Positions 11,160 through 23,321 of a stretch of DNA of 64,000 nucleotides are shown one piece after another (position 1 is the first letter of the stretch; each line of letters begins with the position of its first letter). Origin of the DNA: Temnothorax longispinosus (Eukaryota; Arthropoda; Insecta; Hymenoptera; Formicidae); NCBI RefSeq assembly GCF_030848805.1, contig NC_092360.1, positions 16,306,001 through 16,370,000 on the forward strand. Direction: 5' to 3'. The notes under the pieces are model-generated. The model ran no database searches. It was not told the DNA's origin and saw only the letters and a list, made by a program, of their open reading frames with translations. The position numbers and the translations under genes are program-made.

Positions 11160-12250
11160 ATAGACTTCGAAATACAAGAAAATAGTTACCTTTTGTTATG
11201 GGCCGCGCGGGTACAGATAAAATAATCAGGGGCGGTGCCGACGCAACTCACCGTCCGCTGGATGTAACCTGTTATCAAACAATTCACTCACTCACAGAAA
11301 GAGATATTGTCTCAGAGATATCGCAATATATCAACAATATAACCTTCACTCACTCACAGATATGATGAGATAATGTCACGCAATAATTTCTGGTCGCAGC
11401 TATCGCCAGATAATTGGTGATAGTTGCGATTAGCTGATCGCTACACACACCTTACGCAAAATACAACTGGTAATGAATTTCGAGACGCTGCCCGTTGGGC
11501 ACGTGTTCTGTAACTAACTAATTACCGACAATTATCGGTGTCGGTAAATGTGATTATGGAATACGCTCGTAGCATCCCAAACACCACGCATGTCCAAAAA
11601 CGGGATATCTTTTAGATGTTTTTTGTCCCGTGTGACGTCCTGGGTGATGCGAGGTGGCTCGATCCGGCCAGAACGTCTCCGTTGATGGGTTCTTTTTCTT
11701 GCAGTTAAGGAGGTAAAACCCCAGGATAATTAGCTGTTGGTCGGCGATGTAGATTATGGCTCCTTGGATCCGTCGAAGGTAGGTAATTCAATAATCTTTA
11801 TCTTTCTTTTGATATAAAAAGTATGATATTTATTGTAGAACTTTTACGATACAAGTAGCTTATGTGGGAGGATGGAACAAGTATAAGATATGTGACCTTT
11901 CCTGGCTCGTTCCACACTCTCCGTCGAGAGGGTGAAAGATTCCGCTTTTATACAATTTTGGAAACGGTAGTGGGAGGTGACCGCACCTCGTTACAATGAG
12001 TCATAAGGCGTTGTCTAGCGGATGTGAGTCTACTTCTAGTGGTGTGGCTCGCTTGCCAGCAATGAGTCATAGGGTGGTATCTTGAAATTCATTACCTTAT
12101 ATGGTCATGCGTTGCGCTCTGCTTCGACATGTCCATATATGGTCTATGCAAAGACTAGATTCACTCGAATGAGTCATACAGGTGACTCGTCTGAATTCTA
12201 TTTTTATTCTTTAGTCTAACAGCGATTTGTATTGAGAGCGATACTTTCTT
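11160..12250. other. Moderately GC-rich non-coding segment, possible LTR or TE remnant
   Basis: Base composition shifts upward from about 11203 (TGTTATGGGCCGCGCGGGTA). There are repeated CACTCACTCACAGA and ATGAGTCATA words, and no long ORF. The TG start and the composition suggest a retroelement LTR. I see no matching second LTR or primer site, so this is weak. Confidence 0.3.
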
Positions 12251-15200
12251 TCATTATGAAATTTCAATATGATTTTTATTATAAAAAAAAATAAGAAATC
12301 TTTAATATTTGAATTTTTTAAAATGTGAAAATATATGTTGAATATTATTTAAATTTTCTTTAGACATACTTTACATAGGGTAGAATAATTCAATAGTACA
12401 ATTAAAGTCATTATTAGCATGTCTAAAGTATAAAAGATATTGCTCTCTTCGTCTAACAGTTACTATGGTATATCTGACTCTCTCTTTCTCTCTTTCAGAT
12501 CGTACAATACTCGCATCTCGCTCGGATTCGCGTTCCTTATGCTACGCATGTACAATTCTATCTTTCTCAGGTTCGTGAGTGGCGGTTCAGCGTTTGACGC
12601 TCGAGATTTTTAGTATGTATATATATTTTGTTAATAATAATAATATTGGTAAAAGTGATTTTAGCAGTGGTAATAATGATTCTAATATCATGTTAATAAT
12701 GTATCATGCAGGTAGGAGTGGTCAGCATTCTCATTAGTACGGGAAATCAATGAAATTAAATTGTATATATATATATATAATAAGATTTTTATTATTTTTA
12801 TATCTCGCTAATGGTTGGGAATTTGATGGGAGTGTATAGGAAACATATTGCAGAACTTTCACTAAAGTATAATATAGCATTGGAAAATTTTATTGTTAAT
12901 ATATGTATTTGTTAATAACAAATTATTAATTAAATAAATTGGTATTTTTTAATTTATATATTGATATTGTTAAGCTCTCCTTAGTCGTACGGTTTTAATT
13001 CTACAATGAAATAATTTTTTAAGAGCCACTTTATTTTATTGTTATAAATGTTTCGTAAATAAACAATTGCAGAAATAAAAGTTATTATCATTTTTCGTAG
13101 GTGTACTGATGCAGAGTTTACGTGCGCGGTCAAAATTTGTACGGGTTTTAGCAAACAGTTTAACGCTCCAATGTCTCAATTTCCGCTTCCTTCGTGCTTC
13201 GTTTTTCGCTAGGCGCGCCCCTGGTGAAAATAGAAAGCTTCTCGGAGCGTCAAAGAAGGGCAAATGAAGAGTTTTAATAAATTTCGTTAAATCTTATTTA
13301 TTAATTTAAATAAAAAATCGGCGTTAACGTTACTGGTGTTTAGGAGTATGAGAGATTCCATTTTTGTCATAATAATTAAGTGTTAAAATTTTTGTTTAGA
13401 AATGAAATTTTTCAGCTTTAAAATGTATAAAAGACTAAAATATTAATGTAAAAGTGATTTGGTCTTTGTAAGTCTGAAGGATAGGAAATTCAAAATGGCG
13501 GATGTGAAACTTTAATAATTTATAACTCGAGAACGGTAAGAGATAAAAAGACGGAGTTTCTTTTGTTGTGTTCAGATAATTAAGGGCATTATTTTAGGTT
13601 GTTTAAAATTTTTGTGTTTTATGGATTTCCATAATTTTTAATTATATCTCGGAATTAAGAAGAGATATGATGTGGAGGTTTTTGTGAGATTATTTGACAT
13701 GCTCTGCTGAGTGTCTGCAGTGATTTTATTCATTATCTTTAATAATATTTTTATGATAAATTTTATTGTTAATTAGTTTATTTTGAGAGATCCAACAATG
13801 GTTTATAATCAAAAGTTGTTTGACTTTTTGTGATAGTTCCAGTAGTCATACTAACTAGGTCTGTTAATAATATAATTTAATTGTTTATAACAATCATGTT
13901 TGAAAAAATGCTAATGAGGTAATTATTATTTTAGCATGATAATATTCTTTAGGCACAAAAGGTTACGTTTTTATAAATAATCTGTTTTTAATTAATTTAT
14001 TTATATTTTATTTTAATTTTCTTAGTTTATTCTTACGGAACATGGATTTATTTTCGTTAGGTCCGCGTGTCAAACTGAATTTATATTGCATAAAGGATCT
14101 CATAAAACTGGTAATATTCATTTACGATCAATTTTAGTGATGCTGGGGCATCTTAACAAGCAATTGTCCAAAAGTTTATAGTGTGATTCATGAAAATGGG
14201 GCTTAAGCTTGAAAGGGTACCTTAAGGCAGCCATGTTCTCTAGGCTTGTGTCTACTATTTTAAGAACGCGTGCTCGCATCAGCTGAGTGATTGTTGTGAC
14301 AGTTAAGTTAAGGTGTGATTATTTATTCTTATATTGTTTTCAGGTGCTGTGCAATTAGGATGGAAATCGAAAAAATTTATGCGGCTGGAATATAGCGGTG
14401 ATTATACCGTCAGACGTGACACCCGCTTTTGGACATGGTGCTGTCTGGGATCTTGAAATTGGCATTATCTATATTTTGCATTGTAGAGATTTATATTTAT
14501 TTCATCATAATCATGATCATGAGATTTAATAATTATGGTAAAGGATATTTTAAAGGTAACAAAAAATTTAAATATATATATACAATATATATATCTACAA
14601 TCTCTAACAAATTACCTAAATATTAATTTTTTAGATAAGGTGCGAATTATGCGGGAGATGTGACCCGAAACGGAGATAGAGAGGATACAGTCGGAATATG
14701 ACGCTCAATTAAATTGGATTTTTCATAAAAACTTTAAATACACATATTTTATATTTAATTAATAGATCCGAGATACCTTTTACATTAGCGATATACATTA
14801 ACAATAAAACTTACATTTAACGAATATAATTAATGGATCTGAGATATACATTTTACACTAGCGATATAAATTTGCGATATTTAGACCTAATAAAAATATG
14901 TGCTGCATATATAACATGCAATTTATTCTCGCTCATGTACAAAGTTACGTGGGCCACGTAGAAATTATAGATAATGACAGTACGGGTACAAAATCGAGAC
15001 CATATTGTTTTTTATAGTCTTTTTTTATTACAAAACTTACACGAAAATAAAAATAGTACAATCCCTGAACCTTAGAACTTAAAAGATAGCGATAATTAAC
15101 GTCAGGAACATTTCTTTACAATTACACATACAATGTAATGATCATGTTCGACATGAATAATGAACGTGAGTAAAGAAGCAAAAAGAATTCTGACAATTAC

Positions 15201-15940
15201 TAAAATAGATATGCAATTTGTGTATTATTGGTAAAAGCGTTACCATCTTTGTCATATTTTATTGCCATTTGTGTGAAATGTAATTATGCGAAGTTCTCGA
15301 TTAATCAATATCATTTTCTAAGTAAAACATAGCTCTGTCATAATACATGTCTCCGCAACTTGAACTTTTGCCAGTTATAATTATATACGCGCGCGTGTAT
15401 ATGTGCGTGTACGTAAATACATTTACACTCATCTACATACCGTTAAATGTTAATATATAATGAATTATTTGTAAAAGGATAATAAAAGGAGAAAGACGTT
15501 AATAATATGCACGAACAAAATGTTTTTTTCAATAGTGCGTAAAAACTTGGATCTAGCAAAGTAAACATTAGTCGAGCAATTTAAGAAAAATACAAGAGCT
15601 ACAAATATTTTTTTGTTTGCAGAACAAAAGATCTCAAAAAATATTTTAACACAAATCTACCCGACCTCACTTGCGCGTTGCAAATCAGATGATTTCTAAA
15701 TCACGAACTAAAAAAATATTTATTACGAACGATGTCGATCACTACGAAATAAACCTATGACTGTTCCACAGTACCGTGTGATAATAACACAAACTAAAAA
15801 AATAAAATATCTATAGGGAAATATCCTCCCCTTTTCATGTGGATTCTAAATAGAAGAGTTATTACAAATATCTTGCTACTCTGCTTTTGAGCGTCGGATG
15901 ATCTGAAACAGAAAAGTTGCGTGTGTCACAATAAGTTTTT
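12250..15940. other. Long AT-rich interval without recognisable gene
   Basis: I examined both strands for coding motifs and found none that I can name. The two short ORFs (13042-13263 minus and 14429-14626 plus) lack family resemblance. The region includes TE-like AAATGGCGGATGTGAAA sequence near 13490 and a PuPy run at 15388-15412. Confidence 0.5.
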
Positions 15941-16025
15941 GATTTGAATATATACCAAATATTGAGCATTTGTATAAAATATCTTGCACATACGTATACC
16001 TTGTATATGCTGCTGTATATGCTAC

Positions 16026-16938
16026 TTAATCTCCTTGACTTCTTCCTCTGCCTCTTCCTCTTCCTCCATCTCCTCTTCCTCTTCCTCTTCCTCTTCCTCT
16101 TCCTCTTCCTCTTTCTCCGCCATAATAGTGGTTGCTGTATGTGTCGCTCATGTGGAACAAGAACTGGAAGAATGTTTTTGCCTTACGATGTTTACCAGCT
16201 TTCGTGCCCCTTCCTCTTCGTGCTATGATAAAAAAGTAAGTCATTAATATTCATAAATATAAATATAACCAATTATATATGTGTAAATATAAATAAAATA
16301 ATCAATATGTATATTCACCTAAATCAACGAGGCCGGCAGCAGCGGCGGTACTAGAAGGGCCGGCAGCAGCGGCGGTATTCGAAGGGCCGGCAACAGCGGC
16401 GATACTCGAAGGGCCGGCAGAAACAGAGGTACTAGAAGGACCGGCAGCGGTGGGGATACTCGAAGGACGGGTAACAGTGAAGATACCAGAAGGATTGGCT
16501 GCAGCAGCAGCACTCGAAGGACCGGCAGCAACAGGGATGCTAGGATTGGTTACAGCGGCAGCACTCGAAGGGCCGGCAGTAGCAGGGATACTAGGATTAT
16601 TGGCTGCAGCGGCAGCACTCGAAGGGCCGGCAGCAGGAGCGGTACACGAAAAATCAGAGGATTCCTTGAACAGGAGTTCCATATCTTCCATATCAATCTG
16701 AAATATTTTTAATGTATTAAAATTAAAAATAAACATGTTATAAATATGCATTTTTTATACTCACGTCATCTTCAGCTTCGGGAGACGGAATCTTTTTTTG
16801 CCCAGAAGAAATTATTTTCTGCGCGACGAGCGACGAGCATGCGATGAACAACGATGCGACGAGCGACGAGCGACGATGCCAAGAGCAATGAAAAATCTGA
16901 AAACGAGACGTTTGTCGTAAAAACGAGACGTTTGTCAT
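16026..16938 (-). CDS. Predicted three-exon gene: Ala/Pro/Ser-rich protein with RG-rich C-terminus
   Basis: Three minus-strand open segments join through consensus splice sites in matching phase. Exon 1 (16938-16765) ends GATGAC before GTGAGTATAA. A 67-bp intron ends TATTTCAG. Exon 2 (16697-16319) encodes a short acidic start (IDMEDMELLF), then about ten repeats built on AGPSS with Ala runs. It ends before GTGAATATAC in phase 1. The next acceptor ATCATAG at 16229 restores phase into exon 3 (about 16228-16026), which has a basic start, HMSDTYSNHYYGGE, and a GRGRGRG/RGDGG tail to a TGA. RG-rich tails often bind RNA, so a nucleic-acid role is possible but not shown. I do not recognise the family. 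The ATG at 16938 lies in a GACGAGCG-rich repeat, so the true 5' end may differ. Confidence 0.55.
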
Positions 16939-17375
16939 GGACGTAATACATGCACTATAAAAATCGCAGATTCAGGTGAGAAAGCATTAATGACCGCGTG
17001 GTACACACAAAATAGTCTTTGACGACTTATAAAGCCTTTGCCCAAGACTCTCATATAACGTAACGTGCAGTGTCAACGCATAAGAAACCGTAACCGATAC
17101 GTTTCTTATGCGTTAACCCATGTTACGTTATACTACGCTATCACACGAGTCTTGTGCAGAAACTCTTACGTTTGTCTCTGCTAATTTCACAACTACAATA
17201 GACATAAGCACTTACATGTCTCTCTGCTTCTTCCTTGTTTCGGAATGGCACTTGATCCGGGCTGGATTTTCCGAGAAACGACGCGACGAGCGACGATGCG
17301 ACAGGCGACGACGCGATGAGCAATCTAATGGCAGAGAACGAGACATTTGTCGTAGTCATGAACGTGATATTTGGT
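16810..17375. repeat. Duplicated GACGAGCGACG-rich repeat
   Basis: Two blocks in the same orientation (16810-16950 and 17278-17370) share degenerate GACGAGCGACGA tracts followed by AACGAGACGTTTGTCGTA. Between them lies a sequence (16990-17260) that recurs at 18235-18590. The first block overlaps the presumed first exon of the RG-rich gene. Confidence 0.65.
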
Positions 17376-18225
17376 AAAAGTTTACAATAACTTACACAGC
17401 TCGGATTACTTTGACCTTGACATATGTTGTCAAGGACATAATACTGAGTAACTTTTCCTTATAACTTAATCGGCGGTCGCTTTTTATTAAAAAGTTATTA
17501 ACAAAAAAAAGTTTGGCGACCTCACCGATTTCAATGACCTTGATATATGTTGTCAAGGTCATGACCCCGAGTGACCTTCAGAAGGTTTTAGCCGTTGCTC
17601 GTTATTCGTTAAAAAGTTATTAACAAAAAAAATTTGGAAAATACGTAGGTTAGATGACGCGCTTTACAAGTATTTAACTGTTTAAAGCGCGTCACTAATC
17701 TACATAGGTTAGATGACGCGCTTTAACAGTATTTAATTGTTTAAAGCGCGTCAACTAAGACATGCGTAAACTATTTCAGGGCTACCGTACCTCCCCCGAA
17801 AGCAGGGGGGGTGTGGGTGAACCTCGGTTCGCGTGAAAAGTATATGCGTGAACTATTTCGAGGCTACCGCACCTCCCCCGAAAGCGGGGGGGGGGGTGTG
17901 GTTGAACCTCGGTTCGCGTGAAAAGTGTATGCGTGAACTATTTCGGAGCTACCGCACCTCCCCCGAAAGCAGAGGGGAGTGTGGGTGAACCTCGGTTCGC
18001 GTGAAAAGTGTATGCGTGAACTATTTCGACATATATATTAGTCATTTATGCCTTCCAATACTCAAAATAGCTGCTATATTTTTCAAACTTTTTTTGTTTA
18101 TAACTTTTTAATAAGCAGCGACCGCCGACTAAGTTATAAGGAAAAGTTACTCAGTATTATGTCCTTGACAACATATGTCAAGGTCAAAGTAATCCGAGCT
18201 GTGTAAGTTATTGTAAACTTTTACC
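17375..18225. repeat. Nested inverted repeat, TCAAGGTCAT family, around a CCCCCGAAAGC tandem array
   Basis: The left arm runs from TTTACAATAACTTACACAGC (17380) to TTATTAACAAAAAA (17640). The right arm (18060-18225) is its complement, ending GTTATTGTAAACTTTTACC. Between the arms are two hairpins at 17648-17760 (GATGACGCGCTTTA and complement) and about three copies of an 81-86-bp unit at 17762-18020 containing CTACCGCACCTCCCCCGAAA. The same family makes the palindrome at 50579-51153. Confidence 0.75.
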
Positions 18226-18234
18226 TGATATTTT

Positions 18235-18600
18235 TACGACTTACAATTAGAGCCTTTGCACAAGATTTTCATATAGTAACGTAGCGTAACGTAACATGCA
18301 GTGTCAACGTATAAGAAACGTATCGGTTACGGCGTTATACGTGAGAGACTGCATGTGAAAGAATCGATCTCGATCCGAGGCATCTATTAAGTAAGCTTAT
18401 AACGCCGTAACCGATGCGTTTCTTGTGCGTTAACCCATGTTACGTTATACTATGCTATCACACGAATCTTGTGCGGAAACTTACGTTTGTTACGTCCACA
18501 ACTACAATAAACGTATGCACTTACGTGTCTCTCTGCTTATTCTTCTTTGCTGCAAATACGACGAATAGCACTCGATCCGGGCTGGATTAATCAATAACTT
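18235..18600. repeat. Second copy of the 16990-17260 block
   Basis: From GACTTACAATTAGAGCCTTT to CTCGATCCGGGCTGGATT it matches 17005-17265 in the same orientation, but holds an extra segment around 18325-18400. The matching parts include TTAACCCATGTTACGTTATA in both. This shows local duplication of a repeat flanking the inverted element. Confidence 0.65.
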
Positions 18601-18834
18601 TATAACGACGCACGTGTCGACCGACCATCAACAATCGCGAAACGCAACTTTTGTGTGTGGCGCCTTCGCTTTTGTGGTGCAAAGCATTGATTGGTTGATC
18701 AGAAAATTTTTATAAGATGGTAACATTGATAAAACGGTAACATTGGGCACGTTCAGCAGACAAAAGAGACCAGTAAGCGCTCAGTGATTTTGTAACATGA
18801 TTGGTTCTTGCCTTTAGTTCTTTACTGGATTTAA

Positions 18835-18979
18835 GGCTGGTATTCATAGTCAAATCTTATATTTACGACCGTCTTAAATACAATCTTAAGATGTCATTAA
18901 CCAATCACAAAGCCGTATTAGCATCTTAAGACATTACTTAAGACGGTCTTAAAATAAGAACCGACTATGAATACCGACC
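18835..18979. mobile_element. 145-bp MITE with TAA target duplication (Harbinger-like)
   Basis: The left end GGCTGGTATTCATAGTC and the right end GACTATGAATACCGACC are inverted repeats. TAA flanks both sides (18832-18834 and 18980-18982). Inside, ATCTTAAGA and GACGGTCTTAA words pair to make a near-complete hairpin. A 3-bp TWA duplication suits PIF/Harbinger, so the superfamily is inferred from that alone. It has no coding sequence. Confidence 0.75.
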
Positions 18980-18999
18980 TAAAGGCTTTTGCACATAAA

Positions 19000-19420
19000 T
19001 TGCCATAATAACCATAAACATAAAACGTAAACATAAGCTAAAGAACCAATCAGTATATTGTTATTGCTTTAACTTTATGTATTCTAGAAGACGATAGAAA
19101 TGAGCCGTAAGCAGAAGTAAAGTAAAATTCAACCGGTTGAAATCGTACTTATGCCCGTTTTCACCAACGTCGTTTAACTTGAACCTTAGTTCAATTCACT
19201 CTTTGTCTGTTTCTAAGGAAAACTGTTAGAAAGAGACAAAGAGTGAATTGAACTAAGGTTCAAGTTAAACGACGTTGGTGAAAAAGGGAATTACTCCTGC
19301 TTACGGCCAACTCGTATCATCATTTCTATCGTCTTCTAAAATACATAAAGTTAAAGCAATATACTTATTGATTCTTCAGCTTATGTTTACGTTTTACGTT
19401 TTTTATAGTTACGGCAATCC
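19000..19420. mobile_element. Nested hairpin elements
   Basis: The outer arms (19000-19124 and 19297-19420) pair through AAGACGATAGAAATGA and ACATAAGCT. Inside lies a 135-bp near-perfect hairpin (19154-19288) that begins CCCGTTTTCACCAACGTCG and ends with the complement GGTGAAAAAGGG. The inner hairpin looks like a separate MITE inserted into the loop of the outer fold-back. Confidence 0.7.
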
Positions 19421-19468
19421 AGTGAAAAACTAAAACAGTGAGACACGTAAAAGGCTATTGTATTGTAA

Positions 19469-19621
19469 GCAGGGCACACACGGTTTTCGTAGAACGTAAC
19501 AGTAAGTTTCGACCAATCGCGTTGCTCGATTCTTACTTCTACAGTTACAGACGGCCGAATCGAGTAACGCGAGTCGAAACCTTACTGTTATGTTCTACTA
19601 CGGAAAAGTGTGTGTGCTCTG
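19469..19621. repeat. 153-bp fold-back
   Basis: Arms of about 45 bp begin GCAGGGCACACACGGTTTTC and end in the near complement TGTGTGTGCTCTG. The core has GTCGAAACCTTACTGTTA and its complement. No coding content. The GCAGGGCACACAC end resembles the apex of the palindrome at 50790-50950. Confidence 0.65.
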
Positions 19622-19627
19622 TTTTAT

Positions 19628-21070
19628 ACATCTATTAGACATAATTTTAATTCGTCCAATTTTTATTATGTCTAGACATAATTTTAATTCAGCGAATTTT
19701 TATTGTCATGACAATTTTAATTCTGCCACTAGGAAATTTGTAAGTCGATTCTTATGAATCAAGCTTGAATTCGATGTCTAGGTGTCCCAGGTTGCCGATG
19801 ACGAGGTCCACATAGCGCGCTCCATAGTTTTCGGTATCCAGGTGTATTGATACCTTGAATTCGATGTCCACGTGTCCCAGGTTGCCGATGACGAGGTTTA
19901 CATAGTGCGCTTCGTAGTTTTTGGTGTCTAGGTGTATTAATAATTTTAAATCTGAATGTAGGACACGTAGATATCGAATTCGAGGTATTAATACACGTAG
20001 ACACCGAAAACTACGGAGCGCACTATGTGGACCTCGTCATCGGCAACCTGGGACACCTAGACATCGAATTCAACGTACGATTACACCTGGACACCGAAAA
20101 CTATGAAGCGCACTATCTGGATCCCGTCATCGGCAACCTAGGACACGTGGACATCGAATTCAAGGTATTAATATACGTAGACACCGAAAACTACGGAGCG
20201 CACTATGTGGACCTTGTCATCGGCAACCTGGGACACCTAGACATCGAATTCAACGTACGATTACACCTGGACACCGAAAACTATGAAGCGCACTATCTGG
20301 ATTCCGTCATCGGCAACCTGGGACACGTGGACATCGAATTCAAGGTATTAATACACGTAGGCACCGAAAACTACAGAGCGCACTATGTGAACCTCGTCAT
20401 CGGCAACCTGGGACACGTAGACATCGAATTCAACGTATTATTACACCTGGACACCAAAAACTATGAAGCGCACTATCTGGACATCGTCATCGGCAACCTG
20501 GGATACCTAGACATCGAATTCAAGCTTGATTCATAAGAATCGACTTAAAAATTCCCTAGCGGCACTTTCTGCCAAGCGTAGAGAACCTTCTTTTCCGTTG
20601 ACTCAATATATATTATATATATACCTAATTTACCTAAATAGAAATCTTCCTCCTGACCGATAAGTCTATCGACCTAATTTCGAAATACGCGCGCGATATC
20701 GAAACTGACGATACCTGCGCCGCCAGCGTCGAAAAAGTGAAAGGGACGTTTCTCTGATAATCATAATAATAATATTGAGACGTCAGCGTTAGGAGGAGGA
20801 GGAGGAGGAGGAGTATCTTAAAAATAAATGTTCACATTTGGACTTTGCGTCGCAATATCTTCGCTCGTAGGGCACGTAGCGGAATATTATAAGAGAAACC
20901 CCCCCCTAATTGGACCCCAAGCTATCGATCAAGCCTACTTAGAACTTGATCCGTTCACTCGTTATCCAGATCTCAACATCTCGGGTACTCGCAACCCGTC
21001 GCGTCGCGTAAAAGAGTCACGGTCGGTCTCGCTCCGCGTGTACTTGGCGCGAGACACTACCGTGTCTCTT
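19628..21070 (+). mobile_element. Hairpin-ended repeat family (HINE-like), copy A
   Basis: The parts in order are: AT-rich tandem units with ACATAATTTTAATTC; a 90-bp minisatellite in its own inverted repeats (19724-20564); a 35-bp remnant of an SNX4-like exon on the minus strand (20563-20597); a unique block with GACCGATAAGTCTATCGACC and GTCGAAAAAGTGAAAG; and a conserved end with GAACTTGATCCGTTCACTCG, closing in a hairpin GAGACACTACCGTGTCTC then TT at 21070. Four copies keep exactly the same hairpin and TT before unrelated flanks. A terminal hairpin with insertion at TT and internal tandem repeats recalls Helentron-associated elements (DINE-1 type). That classification is inference. No replicase is present. 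Confidence 0.65.
19757..20533. repeat. 90-bp minisatellite, open in one frame
   Basis: About two units lie on the minus strand and six and a half on the plus strand (from 19935). The plus units encode VIGNLGHLDIEFNVRLHLDT-type 30-residue repeats with no stop (20027-20536). Ninety is a multiple of three, so openness over many units follows from one open unit and does not prove translation. The same array occurs at 34704-35744 and 54306-54822. Confidence 0.9.
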
Positions 21071-21074
21071 AATA

Positions 21075-21925
21075 ATTTTTCGTTATCGATCTTTGGGGAA
21101 ATCGGTATCAGAAAATTTTCCAATTTTTCGGAAATTAATTGACTGAATCTTAAACAATTGTATATGAAGTAGAGGTAGAATTTTCTGGGGAGTTCTATAA
21201 AATGTATTATTTTTCGTTACCGATTTTTTTGGAAGCCGGCTACGAAATTTTTCCAATTTCTCGGGAAATAATTAAATCTTAAGGAATTACATATGAAATA
21301 AAGGTAGAATTTCCCCGGGATTGCTATAAAGTGTATAATTTTTTGTTACCAATTTTTTTGGGAACCGGTTACAAATTTTTTGCAATTTTTCGGGAATTAA
21401 TTGACCAAATCTTAAAGAATTATATATGAAATAGGAGTCGTGTCAAAATTTTTTTAATTTTTGGAGGATAAGTTTAATTTTTTATTAATGGATAATTTTT
21501 CATTAATGAATTTATTTTTTTGAAACCGGTTACGGAGTTTTTCCAATTTTTTTAAAGGGGTTTCCGATTTTTGTTTAAAAAAATGTACGTGATTTCAAAA
21601 TATGAAGTGGGGGTAATATTTCCCTGTATATGAAACAGGGGTAGAATTTTCCGGGGAGTTCTATAAAATGTATTATTTTTCGTTACCGATATAAAGTGTA
21701 TTTTTCGTTACCGATCTTCTGAAAACCGGTTTTTTTAATTTTTCCAATTTTTCGGGAATTAATTGACCGAATCGCAAAGAATTGTATATGAAGTAGGGGT
21801 AGAATTTCCCGGGAATTGCATTAAGTGTATAATTTTTCGTTACCGATCTTTTTGGAAACCGGTTCCAAAATTTTTCAAATTTTTCTGGAAATAATTGACC
21901 GAATTTCAAAGAATTGTATATACTG
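21075..21925. repeat. Degenerate tandem repeat, about 120-145 bp unit
   Basis: Words such as TTTTTCGTTACCGATCTTTT, ACCGGTTACAAATTTTT, AATTGACCGAATC and GTAGAATTTCCCGGGAATTG recur in the same order about six times with many small indels. No coding function is seen. Confidence 0.75.
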
Positions 21926-21959
21926 ACACACACATACACGCGCGCACACATATAATTTA

Positions 21960-22781
21960 TTCATTAAGCCTAAATTTTGCTAAAATCACTCCTTATAGGT
22001 GATAAATTATCAAATACGGATGGACTACATCTCGATACAATAGAAATTCCCCAGAATTTTATATCAAAAGAATCTCTTATTGCTGAAATTTTTGGTGATA
22101 GAATCACCATGGAACAGATTAAAGAAAATCCAGATCGAACGATTCTTTGTCCTAAGAATGAGGATACATTCAAAATTAATGACGAAATTCTTTGTCTAAT
22201 GGAAGGAGAAGAAAAAGAGTATCTCTCAATTGACTCTATTGTAAGTGATCCACAAGAGCAATTGAATTTTTCAACTGAGTTTTTAAACTCTCTGACACCT
22301 TCTGGAATGCCAGTTCATCGACTTAAAATAAAAGTCAGTGCTACAATAATCCTATTAAGAAATTTAAATACTAAAAAAGGACTGTAATGGCACAAGATTT
22401 ATTGTTACTAATTTGAAAAATAATCTAATTTATGCAGAGGTTCTAACTGGTCCTGCTCGAGGACAGATTGTCTTTATTCCAAGGATAGATTTAATTACAA
22501 GTGATTTGGAACTGCCATTTAAGTTTAAACGAAAACAGTTTCCTATTCGAGTGTCATTTGCTATGACAATCAATAAATCACAAGGACAAAGTTTAGAAAA
22601 AGTTGGGATTTATTTGCCACATCCTGTATTTGCTCATGGTCAACTTTATGTGGCATTTTCTAGAGCAACCAAAAAGGAAAGTGTAAAAATTAAGATTGAT
22701 GAATTAAGCAATCAAGGACATCTAATAGAAGGAAGTAAAAAGTGTTTTACAAAAAATGTAATATACAGAGAAATTTTATAA
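21960..22781 (+). pseudogene. Helitron PIF1-type helicase, C-terminal remnant
   Basis: Open segments 21977-22387 and 22413-22781 make the last part of a PIF1-like SF1B helicase as found in Helitrons. Visible are DTIEIPQNFISKESLIAEIF, a GPARGQIVFIPRIDL strand, FPIRVSFAMTINKSQGQS (motif V region) and HGQLYVAFSRAT (motif VI). A 2-bp deletion near 22388 puts the two halves in different frames. Walker A and B motifs and the whole Rep part are missing, because the copy is truncated at its 5' side by the AT-rich tandem repeat. The 3' terminus of the element is preserved at 23351. It is non-functional as it stands. Confidence 0.85.
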
Positions 22782-22789
22782 ATTAAAAA

Positions 22790-22980
22790 ATTATAAAATT
22801 GTATAAATGAATAATATAATAATTCAAATGTTAATAAAATATATATTTAAAAATTTTTAAATAAATTAAATAGATTATATTTTGTGTATCAAGAGTTAGC
22901 ATACAGAAAAGATACAGTTTTTTATGCAATCGATCAAAAACAAATTGCAAGGAAAAGACAAAAAGAGAACATTATAAGAA

Positions 22981-23019
<39 letters not shown>

Positions 23020-23321
23020 CAAAGAAAAAAGGTATGTATCTTAAATTCTTTCCATCTCTCCATCTCTTTCATACATACATACAGACGACGGTACTTATAT
23101 ATATAGATAAAATTATATAAATTTTATTTATATTTATATATCTAAATATATAAGTACCGTCGTCTGTATGAGATGTATGTATGAGATGTATGTATGAGAA
23201 ACTGGCAGCAAAAGATTACTAATTTTATAGGGATGGCTACTATGGGGTTGAAAATTGGGGGTTTTATGAGGCTCTATTGGTGCTACTAATTAATGGGTGA
23301 GTTTGGGGGAATAGATTTTGA
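22790..23321 (+). other. Helitron 3' non-coding region with GA tract and palindrome
   Basis: Downstream of the helicase remnant there is an AT-rich stretch, a (GA)n tract at 22980-23020 and a 70-bp palindrome at 23090-23165 (GACGACGGTACTTATATATA and complement). These lie between the helicase stop and the terminal hairpin and probably travel with the Helitron. Confidence 0.55.

Noticed and set aside
15984..16247. Serine-rich ORF on the plus strand (SSSSSSSS)
   Set aside because: It is the antisense of the RG-rich exon; the CTTCCT tract reads as poly-Ser. The minus strand has splice sites in phase.
20828..21142. 104-codon ORF over the conserved end of repeat copy A
   Set aside because: The frame is not kept in copies B, C and D, where small indels shift it, so it is a by-product of the repeat.
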